A stretch of DNA of 64,000 nt from Gp13-AA77 sp035578005 (GTDB lineage Bacteria > Acidobacteriota > Terriglobia > UBA7540), in assembly GCA_035578005.1 (NCBI GenBank), contig DATJYK010000423.1, positions 1 through 64,000 of the forward strand, written 5' to 3'. Positions 49,735 to 57,449 of the stretch are shown one piece after another (the first letter of the stretch is position 1; every line of letters starts with the position of its first letter). Position numbers and translations under genes: made by a program. The notes beneath the pieces are model-generated. The model searched no databases and was not told where the DNA came from. It saw nothing but the letters and a program-made list of their open reading frames with translations.

Positions 49735-50283
49735 ATGGCATTGCAATTTTCCACCTCGTATCTGGCCGACTCTGCGTCGCTGTTTCGCTACTACAAGGGT
49801 CTGGGCGAACGTGCCATGGCTCAGCTCCTTGATGACCAGTTGTTCTATTCAGTGGATGAGGAGTGCAACTCGGTCGCGATCATCGTGAAACACCTGGCCG
49901 GCAACATGCGTTCGCGATGGACCGACTTTCTAATCACCGACGGCGAAAAACCCAACCGCAATCGCGACAGCGAATTTGAGGATCCGCCGAAGGATCGGCA
50001 GCAACTGATGCAGCTCTGGGACGAGGGTTGGGCGTGCTTGTTGGGCGCCCTGGAATCATTGGACGATTCGCAGCTCGGCCGGCAAGTGCTGATTCGCGGG
50101 GAAGCGCACTCCGTGATGCAGGCCATTAACCGCCAGCTCTGCCACTATGCCTATCATGTGGGCCAGATCGTGGCGCTAGCGAAGCAGGCGCGTAAAGGCG
50201 ACTGGGTATCGCTCAGTGTGCCTCGCGGCAAGTCAGCCGATTTCAATAAACGTGTGCGTAGCGGTGATGCCAGCCAGCGATGA
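49735..50283 (+). CDS. DUF1572 family protein (DinB-like fold)
   Basis: 182 residues. The sequence has the DUF1572 pattern: a helix YLADSASLFRYYKGLGERAM, then SVAIIVKHLAGNMRSRWTDF with the His of the DinB-type metal triad, and LCHYAYHVGQIVALAKQ with two further His. The DinB/YfiT superfamily are small four-helix proteins that bind a metal and some transfer bacillithiol or mycothiol; the role of DUF1572 is not known. It follows the permease by 9 bases. Confidence 0.85.
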   Translation: MALQFSTSYLADSASLFRYYKGLGERAMAQLLDDQLFYSVDEECNSVAIIVKHLAGNMRSRWTDFLITDGEKPNRNRDSEFEDPPKDRQQLMQLWDEGWACLLGALESLDDSQLGRQVLIRGEAHSVMQAINRQLCHYAYHVGQIVALAKQARKGDWVSLSVPRGKSADFNKRVRSGDASQR

Positions 50284-50375
50284 GAATCCCCTATTAGTCT
50301 GCGCGTTGCGGCTCCGCCGTCGCACTGAGCCATTGTTGCGCTTGCGTCTAGCACTGGTATCACCGATAATACCAT

Positions 50376-50801
50376 GTGGCGAGTTCGCGTGTCGTCTTGG
50401 ACACAAACGTTCTGGTGGCCGCGCTCAGGAGCCGGCGCGGCGCTTCGTTTCGAGTGGTCTCCCAGATCGGCCGCGGGCGATTTGAGTTCGTCCTTTCGGT
50501 CCCACTTGTCCTCGAATATGAGCAAGTCCTGACACGGGCCCGGCCGCCCGAAGTCAGTCCGATGGATATCCGGACGTTTCTGGACTACCTTTGCAAGGAG
50601 GCTGTACTCCAGGAGATTTTTTTCCTCTGGCGACCCCATTTGCGCGACCCAAAGGATGATTTGGTACTGGAAGCAGCGGTGGCCGGTACGTGCGATGCAA
50701 TTGTTACGCATAATCGGCGGCACTTCGAGGGTGCGGCAAGACTCGGACTTGAAGTTCTTAGTCCGGCTCAATTCCTCAACCGCCTGGGAGTCCTGTCATG
50801 A
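50376..50801 (+). CDS. PIN-domain toxin, putative
   Basis: 141 residues, GTG 50376 as start (codes MASSRVVLDTNVLVAALRSR). PIN acidic residues are present: Asp in VVLDTNVLV, Glu in LVLEYEQVL and Asp in AGTCDAIVTHNRRHF. PIN toxins of this 'putative toxin-antitoxin system toxin component' group are ribonucleases that need magnesium. The stop overlaps the next start as ATGA. Order is toxin first, antitoxin second, which is less common for this type but known. The pair is intact. Confidence 0.85.
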   Translation: MASSRVVLDTNVLVAALRSRRGASFRVVSQIGRGRFEFVLSVPLVLEYEQVLTRARPPEVSPMDIRTFLDYLCKEAVLQEIFFLWRPHLRDPKDDLVLEAAVAGTCDAIVTHNRRHFEGAARLGLEVLSPAQFLNRLGVLS

Positions 50802-51094
50802 GCACGCTTAGTTTGCGCATTCCCGAGTCTCTTCATCGCGAGCTCCGTGAGCTTGCCCTCCGCGAGGGAGTATCTATCAATCAGGTCGTCAGCTCGGCGG
50901 TGGGCGAAAAAGTCGCGTCGCTCAAGACGTTAGAGTATCTTCAAGAACGGGCGCGGCGGGGATCGCGATTGCGCTTCGATCAGGTATTAGCGAAGGTTCC
51001 CGACGTCGAGCCCGAAGGAGCGGATCGGTTGCCGAAAAGAGCGAAGAAGGCGAGCGTGGCCGGCTGGCGTCGGCTGCGCATCGGCAGGCGATAG
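50798..51094 (+). CDS. Ribbon-helix-helix antitoxin, HicB/CopG-like
   Basis: 98 residues. The N-terminal 45 residues form a ribbon-helix-helix DNA-binding unit: LSLRIPESLHRELRELALRE then GVSINQVVSSAVGEKVA. The basic tail (RLPKRAKKASVAGWRRLRIG) probably contacts and inhibits the PIN toxin encoded just upstream, with a 4-base overlap. The protein would also repress its own operon. Confidence 0.83.
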   Translation: MSTLSLRIPESLHRELRELALREGVSINQVVSSAVGEKVASLKTLEYLQERARRGSRLRFDQVLAKVPDVEPEGADRLPKRAKKASVAGWRRLRIGRR

Positions 51095-51148
51095 TGCTGA
51101 GAAGAATTAGCAGGTGAGGCGAGCCCCTCCGTTGTGAGATGGCGATCG

Positions 51149-51892
51149 ATGGATCATCATACCCTCGCAGCGATCAGCATCACAGGGTGTTGCCTTGATG
51201 TGCTGGGCAGCCTCTATCTTGCTTATGACCTGCTCGGCGGGCAGCACGGTCCGCTGCGGGTGCTCACACGCACGGTGACGTATTCAATCGTCTTTGGTGT
51301 TGGCTATGGCCTCGGTCTCGGTCTCCTATTCGGCTTGGCTGCGGGCATCGCCACCGGAGTCACGCTTTCCCTCGAACTGAACCGGGCAGCCCGCGGGCTA
51401 CGTCATCATTCCCTGCCTTGGGAAGCCCTCTTCTCAGCCATTCGCGGCTTGGGCTTTGCAGCCGGGCTCTACATGAGCTTGGGCGGGCGATTCGCACTCG
51501 CATTCGCGGCTCTCCTCACTCTGGGTCAAATGTCGGCCTACGCTCGCGGGATCCGCCCCGCCATCGACTATTCCGCGTCCCGCCGTCCACGCCTGACGAA
51601 GCGCCAGTTTTGGGCGACCGTGGTCCGCACCATCGGCTATCTTGCGGCGGCCTTAATTTGCAGCGTTCTCGCCCACCACGTGGAGCACGCCTGGGCTTTC
51701 GCGATTCGCGTCGGCCTGGTGACGGGTCTCGTCACCGGCGTCGGGATAACCGTGAATCCCTTCATTGAATATTACGCCGACAAACTTCCGGAACGCCGCC
51801 TCGGCGCCTTTGGAATCGGACTGATCCTTTGCGGCTTCGCCCTGCAATCGCTGCAATACTGGCTGGCGCTCTTTGACGTGCGGGTAACGTAG
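51149..51892 (+). CDS. Integral membrane protein (hypothetical)
   Basis: 247 residues from ATG 51149 (GTG 51134 is the upstream alternative). Six or so membrane helices: TLAAISITGCCLDVLGSLYL, YSIVFGVGYGLGLGLLFGLA, ALAFAALLTLGQMSAYARG, TIGYLAAALICSVLAHHV, VGLVTGLVTGVGITVNPF and AFGIGLILCGFALQSLQYW. Gly-rich helices suggest tight packing. No known family. It stands between the toxin-antitoxin pair and a decayed ArsR gene. Confidence 0.75.
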   Translation: MDHHTLAAISITGCCLDVLGSLYLAYDLLGGQHGPLRVLTRTVTYSIVFGVGYGLGLGLLFGLAAGIATGVTLSLELNRAARGLRHHSLPWEALFSAIRGLGFAAGLYMSLGGRFALAFAALLTLGQMSAYARGIRPAIDYSASRRPRLTKRQFWATVVRTIGYLAAALICSVLAHHVEHAWAFAIRVGLVTGLVTGVGITVNPFIEYYADKLPERRLGAFGIGLILCGFALQSLQYWLALFDVRVT

Positions 51893-51935
51893 ACAGCGAC
51901 TCAGCGACTTCTTTTCAAGAGCGGCAGCTTCGCGT

Positions 51936-52093
51936 CTTAAGCGAGCGAGAATCGTGCGCAGCGTGCGCCGAGGCCGCGAGAGCGTGTTCGAATTTGATCT
52001 GACGCCGATTGACGACATCAAGAAATACCTCGATCGGGTCTCCGGCAATGGGGCGAAGCCCTCGCCCGGCTAAAGTCATTCGTCGAGAACTGA
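51936..52093 (+). pseudogene. Remnant of an ArsR-family regulator (C-terminal part, frameshifted)
   Basis: From 51936 the frame reads LKRARIVRSVRRGRESVFEF then DLTPIDDIKKYLDRVSG, the wing and last helix of ArsR proteins. Near 52050 one base is missing; changing frame gives WGEALARLKSFVEN and a stop at 52091-52093, which is the standard end of this ArsR subgroup (QWDEALARLKxFVE). The N-terminal half, including the recognition helix, is absent. So this is a truncated and frameshifted relic; its former target (often an SRPBCC or ligand-binding gene) is not here. Confidence 0.72.
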
Positions 52094-52102
52094 TCGGCTG
52101 CG

Positions 52103-53437
52103 TCACGTGAAAAGCCCGAGATCCAGAAAGACGACAATCGCTGGGGTGCCTACAGCCGTGTACTCACCGGTGAAAGTCAGCGCTCCAGTCTTCCGGTTGA
52201 TGCGAAACGTGGTGATGGCGTCACCTCGCTGGTTACACGAATACAGAAAATTCGCCGTGGGATCGATGGTGAAGCTTCGCGGGTAATCGCCCCGCGTCCA
52301 CTCCTCGCCGGCAAACGCCAGGGTGCCATCCTCGGCGAGGGAAAACCAGGCGATGCTATCGTGCAGCCGGTTGGCGGCATAAACAAATTTGCCGTCCGGC
52401 GAGACCGCGATTTCCGAAGTAAAGTTCGTGCCCTTGAATCCCTTCGGCAGGCTGGAGAGCGTCTGTCTCGCCGTCAGTCCGCCGCGGGCTGCGTCATAGT
52501 CAAACAAGACCAACGTGGAAGCCTCCTCCTGCAGCGAATACAGCCAGCGTCCGTTGGGGTGAAAGGCAAAGTGCCGCGGCCCGTCCCCGGGAGGCACCGA
52601 TACCGACGCCGGCTCGTTGGGAGTCAGCGTGCCCTTCTCAGCATCGAACCTCCACACCAGAATTTGGTCCATCGCGAGATCACTGTAAAGCACGAATCGT
52701 CCCGAAGGATCGGAAAGGATCATGTGCGCGTGAGGGCTGTCATGCCCGCTGATGGCGAAACTGCCGGGCGGCGCGCTGTGGGCTCGATCGGGACCGACGG
52801 GACCCTGATCATGCTTGACGTCGGTTGCAGAGCCCAGTTCGCCATTGGACTGAATCGGCAGCACGGCTACAGTTCCTCCGGCGTAGTTTGCAACCAGAAC
52901 CCACTTGCCGGAGGGGTGGACGCTGAGATGCGCCGGGCCGGCGCCTTCCGAGCTCACGGTGTTGAGCAAGGTCAGATGCCCGTTGGAACGATCGACGGCG
53001 AACGCGCTCACGGAGCCAGACTTCTGGCCCTGAAACTCGTTCGTCTCATTGCCGGCGTACAAGTGCGTATGCGATGGATCGAGCGCGAGCCAGGACGGAT
53101 TTGCGTTGTCGGCGAACAATTCGCGCTGCGTAAGAGCGCCGGTTGCAGGATTCTGCTCGAACAGATAAATACCCTCGCCGCGGCCCTTGCTTCCTTCGGG
53201 GCCTTGCGGCGAGCTGTAGGTGCCGACGTACGCCAGAATCGGCTTGGCGGCCGTCTGCTGCTGTTTTAATCGAGCGGGCACTATTGCTGGCCTCGCCTGA
53301 CCCTCAGCTCGACTGCCGCCCAGCGTTCCCGCCATCGCCACTCCAGCCGCCTCCTTCAGGAAGCGCCGGCGAGAGGTGCTGGCAAGGGACGCGCTCGTGC
53401 GGGAATCCCGTGCGTACTGGGCTTCATTCATCTGCAT
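52103..53437 (-). CDS. Tat-exported lactonase-family beta-propeller protein (6-phosphogluconolactonase-like fold)
   Basis: 444 residues, ATG 53437 after AAGGAG. A Tat signal is seen near residue 22 (STSRRRFLKEAAGVAMAGTL). The rest is a seven-bladed propeller of the Lactonase (PF10282) family: ILAYVGTYSS, NPSWLALDPSHTHLYAGNET, AHLSVHPSGKWVLVANYAGG, HAHMILSDPSGRFVLYSDLA, RHFAFHPNGRWLYSLQEE. Cytosolic members are 6-phosphogluconolactonases (YbhE/Pgl), but this one is exported, so it more likely acts on a periplasmic sugar lactone, perhaps from sugar oxidation. It is downstream of zwf and the cytochrome on the same strand. Confidence 0.88.
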   Translation of the reverse strand: MQMNEAQYARDSRTSASLASTSRRRFLKEAAGVAMAGTLGGSRAEGQARPAIVPARLKQQQTAAKPILAYVGTYSSPQGPEGSKGRGEGIYLFEQNPATGALTQRELFADNANPSWLALDPSHTHLYAGNETNEFQGQKSGSVSAFAVDRSNGHLTLLNTVSSEGAGPAHLSVHPSGKWVLVANYAGGTVAVLPIQSNGELGSATDVKHDQGPVGPDRAHSAPPGSFAISGHDSPHAHMILSDPSGRFVLYSDLAMDQILVWRFDAEKGTLTPNEPASVSVPPGDGPRHFAFHPNGRWLYSLQEEASTLVLFDYDAARGGLTARQTLSSLPKGFKGTNFTSEIAVSPDGKFVYAANRLHDSIAWFSLAEDGTLAFAGEEWTRGDYPRSFTIDPTANFLYSCNQRGDAITTFRINRKTGALTFTGEYTAVGTPAIVVFLDLGLFT

Positions 53438-53470
53438 CCAACGCTCCTTCGTGTGAGCCGGACGCTCGGC

Positions 53471-55069
53471 CTACAGACCCGGTGAGGCGCCGTTCTCTCG
53501 AATCGCGAGCTGAGCCCTAATGCTCTTGGGAAAGGCCTTGGCGTACCGGTCGAGAGTCTGGCGCCACCTCTCGTGATCGTGAGTCGCACTGTAGATGGTG
53601 GCGAGCTCCAAATAAGGCTGATCGATCAGCGGATCAAGTTGAATCGTCTTTTCGAAGTACTCGGCGGCTTTGCCGTTATCATGTGCGGCTTTCCAGGCCA
53701 GGCCCGCATGCAGATAGTTCACCGCCACCGTGGGCTCCATCTGAATCACCTGCTCAAAGGCGGCGGCGGCCTCGGGTCCATGTCCTGCCTCCATCAAACC
53801 CGTACCCAAACCCGAAAGCAATCCCGGGTCATGTGGGAAATCGTCCCAACACGCCATCAACAATTGGAAGCCCTGATTCACTAGCGCGAAAGACTCCAGC
53901 CTTTCGCCCACGTTTATCTCAGCAATGCCAAGGTTCCGTTTCGCCAGCGCGCCCGCAGGATCGTGCCAAGCCTCCAAAGCCGCGGGAACCGGACTCGGCG
54001 CAGCAGCGGAGACCGAAGGGGGAGGTCTTCGCCGGATGCGATGGTCGGTGAAGGCCGTGTGAGCGCCGTCCGTGACCGGGCGCCGCGGCATGTGGCACCC
54101 GATGCAGTCGTCGCTGGGCTTTGGATGCGTCTTCACGAGCGTCGATCCGTGGCACGACAGGCAGCGGGAGCGGTAGTACGCCTTTGCATCCGTAGGCTGC
54201 TGATGCGGATCATGACAGGTTCCGCACCAGAGTTTGCCGGCGCTCCGCCGCGCGCATGTGCTCAACGCGAGCTGCTGCACCTGGCTAACCACCTTGAACG
54301 GATTCGCTTGAGAAGGGTCTTTCGTGGCCGGGTTCACATAGACGGAAAACACGTCCTCAAGTTCTTCCCCCGGGCGAAAATCAGCGAGTTGTTTGCCCGG
54401 ATTGGGAACGCGCTCCTCGCCGTTGAGGTGGCACTGCTCGCAGATACTGTCCCGGGCGCGAGGCGGCAGCTTGGCAGGATTGACGATCGAGCCGGGCACC
54501 GGTGCTCGCAAATGCGCCTCAGCGGAACCGTGGCATCTTTCGCAGGTAATAGCCTCGGCTTCGAAGGGAGGATCCTGGTAGGTGTTGTAAGCGCCTGGAA
54601 CCGGACGTGCCTCGCCGGAATGGCAAAACAGGCAGTTGGGCGTCACCGGGCGATAGAAATCAGGCGCCTTGTTGTTCTCGTATCCCGGAGACATTCCCCA
54701 GCCACGGCCAGCGAAGTAGCCGAGCGGCGACTGAAACAGATGATGGTTGATCTCGATGAGATAGCCAAAGGCGTGCGCCCCTGAACCGATGGTGTAAGCG
54801 ATGTTGTACTCTGCCTCGAGCCCGTCGCGCTTGAGGCCTTGCACCATTCCGCTTTCACCGGACTCGATGGAAAACTGCGTGTGGGAAAACGAATGCGTGA
54901 ACTCCCCGCTGGGCGCGCGGCCGGCCGCGCCCAGTGAGCGCCCCATGGGGGTAGCAGCAAATCCGGCCACTTCTTTGGCGTGGCATTTCACGCAGGGGGT
55001 GGCGCACGGGGCCGGCAGGACGATTGTGGCCACCACGAAAGCCGTGAACGTCACCTCACGCAGATTCAC
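53471..55069 (-). CDS. Seven-haem cytochrome c with TPR tail (uninterrupted form)
   Basis: 532 residues. Signal peptide VTFTAFVVATIVLPAPCA. Seven CXXCH sites in order: CVKCH, CLFCH, CERCH, CEQCH, CGTCH, CLSCH, CIGCH, matching those of the cytochrome at 32942-34816 throughout, including GSIVNPAKL and AHTAFTDHRI. Between the last two haem sites only 14 residues are present. TPRs follow (about 370-520). Exported, for haem electron transfer or as an assembly scaffold. The start overlaps the zwf stop by 4 nt (ATGA), so it is translated with it; the lactonase follows 33 bases downstream. Confidence 0.9.
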   Translation of the reverse strand: MNLREVTFTAFVVATIVLPAPCATPCVKCHAKEVAGFAATPMGRSLGAAGRAPSGEFTHSFSHTQFSIESGESGMVQGLKRDGLEAEYNIAYTIGSGAHAFGYLIEINHHLFQSPLGYFAGRGWGMSPGYENNKAPDFYRPVTPNCLFCHSGEARPVPGAYNTYQDPPFEAEAITCERCHGSAEAHLRAPVPGSIVNPAKLPPRARDSICEQCHLNGEERVPNPGKQLADFRPGEELEDVFSVYVNPATKDPSQANPFKVVSQVQQLALSTCARRSAGKLWCGTCHDPHQQPTDAKAYYRSRCLSCHGSTLVKTHPKPSDDCIGCHMPRRPVTDGAHTAFTDHRIRRRPPPSVSAAAPSPVPAALEAWHDPAGALAKRNLGIAEINVGERLESFALVNQGFQLLMACWDDFPHDPGLLSGLGTGLMEAGHGPEAAAAFEQVIQMEPTVAVNYLHAGLAWKAAHDNGKAAEYFEKTIQLDPLIDQPYLELATIYSATHDHERWRQTLDRYAKAFPKSIRAQLAIRENGASPGL

Positions 55070-56616
55070 AGGTGCCGCCAGTGCCGCCCGTCCCGCTCGA
55101 TAAGGCTGTCCGCTTCGGGAGGTCCCCAGGTTCCGCTTTCGTAAAAGTACAGGCCCTTGCGGCCATCTTTCTGCCAGCGCTCAAGCAGAGGTGTCAACAA
55201 CTCCCACGCCAGGTCAACGAAGTCGTCGCGGGTAAACAACATCGGGTCGCCCAACATGCAATCCAGCAGCAACGTTTCGTAGGCGGTGGGCGGAGAAGCC
55301 GCGAATTCTTCGGAGTACTTGAAATCCATGGAGACCGGCCGAATCTGCATGGTGGTGTCGGGAATCTTGGCGTTAAAGCGCAAGGCGATGCCTTCGTCGG
55401 GCTGGATGCGCACTCTCAACAGATTTGGCACCATGGCCTCGATGGCCGTGCCGCGGAACAGTAGATGCGGCGCGCGCCGGAATTGAATGGTGATCTCGGA
55501 AACGCGCTTGGGCAGCCGTTTGCCCGAGCGGATGTAAAAGGGCACGTCAGCCCACCGCCAATTGTCAATGTAGAGCTTCAAAGCCGCAAAGGTCTCGGTC
55601 ACGGACTGCGGAGACACTTTGAGCTCAGCGCGATAAGCCGGCAGTTTCTCCTCGCCCGCCCATCCCTCCACGTACTGGCCCCGAACGGCGGCCTCGTTCA
55701 GATGGCTGAGGTCCAGCGGCCGGATGGCGCGCATCACCTTGCTTTTCTCGTCGCGTACAGAAGTAGCCTCGAATAGCGAAGGAGGCTCCATGGCCACCAG
55801 GCTGAGCAGAGAAAGCACGTGGTTCTGCACCATGTCGCGCAGCAGGCCGGCCTCCTCGTAGTACCCACCGCGACCCTCGAGGCCCAGGTCCTCTGCCACG
55901 GCGATCTGCACGTGGTCAATATAGCGCCGGTTCCAGACGGGCTCGAAAATACCGTTGGCGAAGCGAAACACCAGGAGGTTTTGGACCGTCTCTTTGCCGA
56001 GGTAGTGATCGATGCGGTAGATCTGGTCTTCGCTGAAAACGCTGGTCACCAGACGGTTGAGTTCGCGGGCGCTCGCCAGATCGCGGCCGAAGGGCTTCTC
56101 GATCACGGCGCGGGTCCAGCTCTTGCCGGGGAATTTGGGCTTGGCTAATCCGGAGTCGCCAAGGTTCCGGATGATAGGACTGAAAAAGCTGGGCGGGGTG
56201 GACAGGTAGAAGAGCCGGTTGCCCTGCGTGCCGCGCTCCTCGTCGAGTGCGTCCAGAACCTTCGCGAGTTCGCCGTAAGCGGGCGCATCGCCGAAATTGC
56301 CGCTGACGTAGGAAAGGCCCTGCTGAAACTTGTCCAGATAGGGCTCGTCCGCGGCGGGAACCTGCAGGTATCTCTTGACCGCGTCGCGCAGCTTCTCACG
56401 AAACTCGTCGTTCGAGAACGAGGAGCGCGCGCATCCGACTACCGAGAAGCCCTCCGGCAACATTCCGTGACGAAAGAGGTAGTACAGGGCGGGAATCAGC
56501 TTTCTCTCTGTCAGGTCGCCCGAAGCGCCAAAGATCACCATCGCACAAGGCTCGGGTCTGCGGCTGGCGTGCGAGGCCTCAGCGGCGTTCTCAGTATCCA
56601 CCAGAATCTCTGCCAT
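55066..56616 (-). CDS. zwf: Glucose-6-phosphate 1-dehydrogenase
   Basis: 516 residues, typical length. NAD(P)-binding fingerprint MVIFGASGDLTERKLIPAL (27-45) with GxSGDL, the catalytic segment YRIDHYLGKETVQNLLVFRF (about 198-217) and EKPFGRD upstream. Oxidises glucose 6-phosphate to 6-phosphogluconolactone with NADP+ in the cytosol, the first step of the oxidative pentose-phosphate path. Transketolase of the same path lies 0.8 kb upstream on the same strand. Its 3' end overlaps the cytochrome c gene. Confidence 0.96.
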   Translation of the reverse strand: MAEILVDTENAAEASHASRRPEPCAMVIFGASGDLTERKLIPALYYLFRHGMLPEGFSVVGCARSSFSNDEFREKLRDAVKRYLQVPAADEPYLDKFQQGLSYVSGNFGDAPAYGELAKVLDALDEERGTQGNRLFYLSTPPSFFSPIIRNLGDSGLAKPKFPGKSWTRAVIEKPFGRDLASARELNRLVTSVFSEDQIYRIDHYLGKETVQNLLVFRFANGIFEPVWNRRYIDHVQIAVAEDLGLEGRGGYYEEAGLLRDMVQNHVLSLLSLVAMEPPSLFEATSVRDEKSKVMRAIRPLDLSHLNEAAVRGQYVEGWAGEEKLPAYRAELKVSPQSVTETFAALKLYIDNWRWADVPFYIRSGKRLPKRVSEITIQFRRAPHLLFRGTAIEAMVPNLLRVRIQPDEGIALRFNAKIPDTTMQIRPVSMDFKYSEEFAASPPTAYETLLLDCMLGDPMLFTRDDFVDLAWELLTPLLERWQKDGRKGLYFYESGTWGPPEADSLIERDGRHWRHL

Positions 56617-56693
56617 CGGTTCACCTCACGCCCAATTCACGATTGACGACTTGCGGACTTCCACAGCCATAAGGCACTTTGTGGCCTTCGGTG

Positions 56694-56775
56694 GTGTCTC
56701 AGTTTGAAGTGGCATGGCCATCTTGGCCATGAAATAACACGGGCAGGATGCCCGTGCCACCTCAAACGGAGACAC
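56694..56775. repeat. Inverted repeat, GTGTCTCAGTTTGA type
   Basis: The left arm GTGTCTCAGTTTGAAGTGGC (from 56694) and the right arm GCCACCTCAAACGGAGACAC (to 56775) pair with few mismatches; GGCATGGCCATCTTGGCC in the loop is itself palindromic. It is part of the gene-free stretch 56617-57449 (833 bases) upstream of zwf. Confidence 0.7.
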
Positions 56776-56838
56776 TGCCGGCCTCCCTCCAAGCCTTCCA
56801 GACAGAGCCGGTGAGGAAGCGACCGGCGTCGAGAAGCT

Positions 56839-57010
56839 CGGGTTCGCTCAGGTTCGTTTTGGGTTCGTTCTTTATGCCCTCCAAAGGCCACGCTTATTCT
56901 AAAAGACTTGTGAGACCGATCCCGAGCGCCTCTCGGGTTCGTTTGGGTTCGTTTTGGGTTCGTTTTTCGGAACTATTGCTGATTCTAAACAACTTCTCGG
57001 GTTCGTTTTC
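56839..57010. repeat. Clusters of GGGTTCGTTTT repeats
   Basis: Six to seven copies of GGGTTCGTTT (some truncated or with one change) occur in three clusters, near 56839-56868, 56934-56977 and 57000-57010; each cluster begins CTCGGGTTCG. On the zwf strand this reads as AAAACGAACCC. No coding frame makes sense here. Slippage-type expansion is the simplest explanation. Confidence 0.7.
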
Positions 57011-57057
57011 CATTTTAGGGCCATACCGGGGGGGTCCCACGCCCGCGGGGCCGTCCT

Positions 57058-57245
57058 AGTAACATCATGGTAATATCATGGCTGATTCTCTCTCCGAAAT
57101 CAGATAACCAACTGTGCTTCAATAACCTCTTGGCTTGACAAAAATAAGTCATTTGTTTGCATATACCTCTTGGCTTTGCAATCTGCAATAAAATTATCTC
57201 CTTTATTTTCAATAACATATTGGCTTAGTTCGTTAAAATCTTGAT
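57058..57245. other. AT-rich island with CAATAAC-type repeats
   Basis: A sharply AT-rich stretch in a GC-rich genome. Three 17-bp repeats: CAATAACCTCTTGGCTT (57120-57136), CATATACCTCTTGGCTT (57160-57176) and CAATAACATATTGGCTT (57210-57226), 40 and 50 bases apart, plus a direct repeat ATCATGG-TA-ATATCATGG (57064-57082). On the minus strand an open frame reads LSQYVIENKGDNFIADCKAK and SSQEVIEAQLVI before a stop, so a foreign gene tail is possible. Origin and function unknown. Confidence 0.55.
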
Positions 57246-57449
57246 TCGCATCGCGTCCCGTTCGTCACGCCCCCGGTCTCTACCCATGGCTGTCGGGGCT
57301 TGCCCGGCCAAGGCCGACTCAAGAGTCGCCCGTACCAACCCGCCCGGCCGTGGGACGACCATCAGGGTCGCCCCTACGTTTATCTGAACATCCCGCAGCG
57401 CCAGACTGCTCTCCAACCCGCAATTCTAACCCATTCAGCGCGAGTCGCA

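Noticed and set aside
52103..53437. Cytosolic 6-phosphogluconolactonase (pgl) partner of zwf
   Set aside because: The Tat signal places it outside the cytosol, where 6-phosphogluconolactone is not expected.
57058..57245. Replication origin (AT-rich, repeated)
   Set aside because: No DnaA-box pattern and no dnaA, dnaN or parAB genes nearby.
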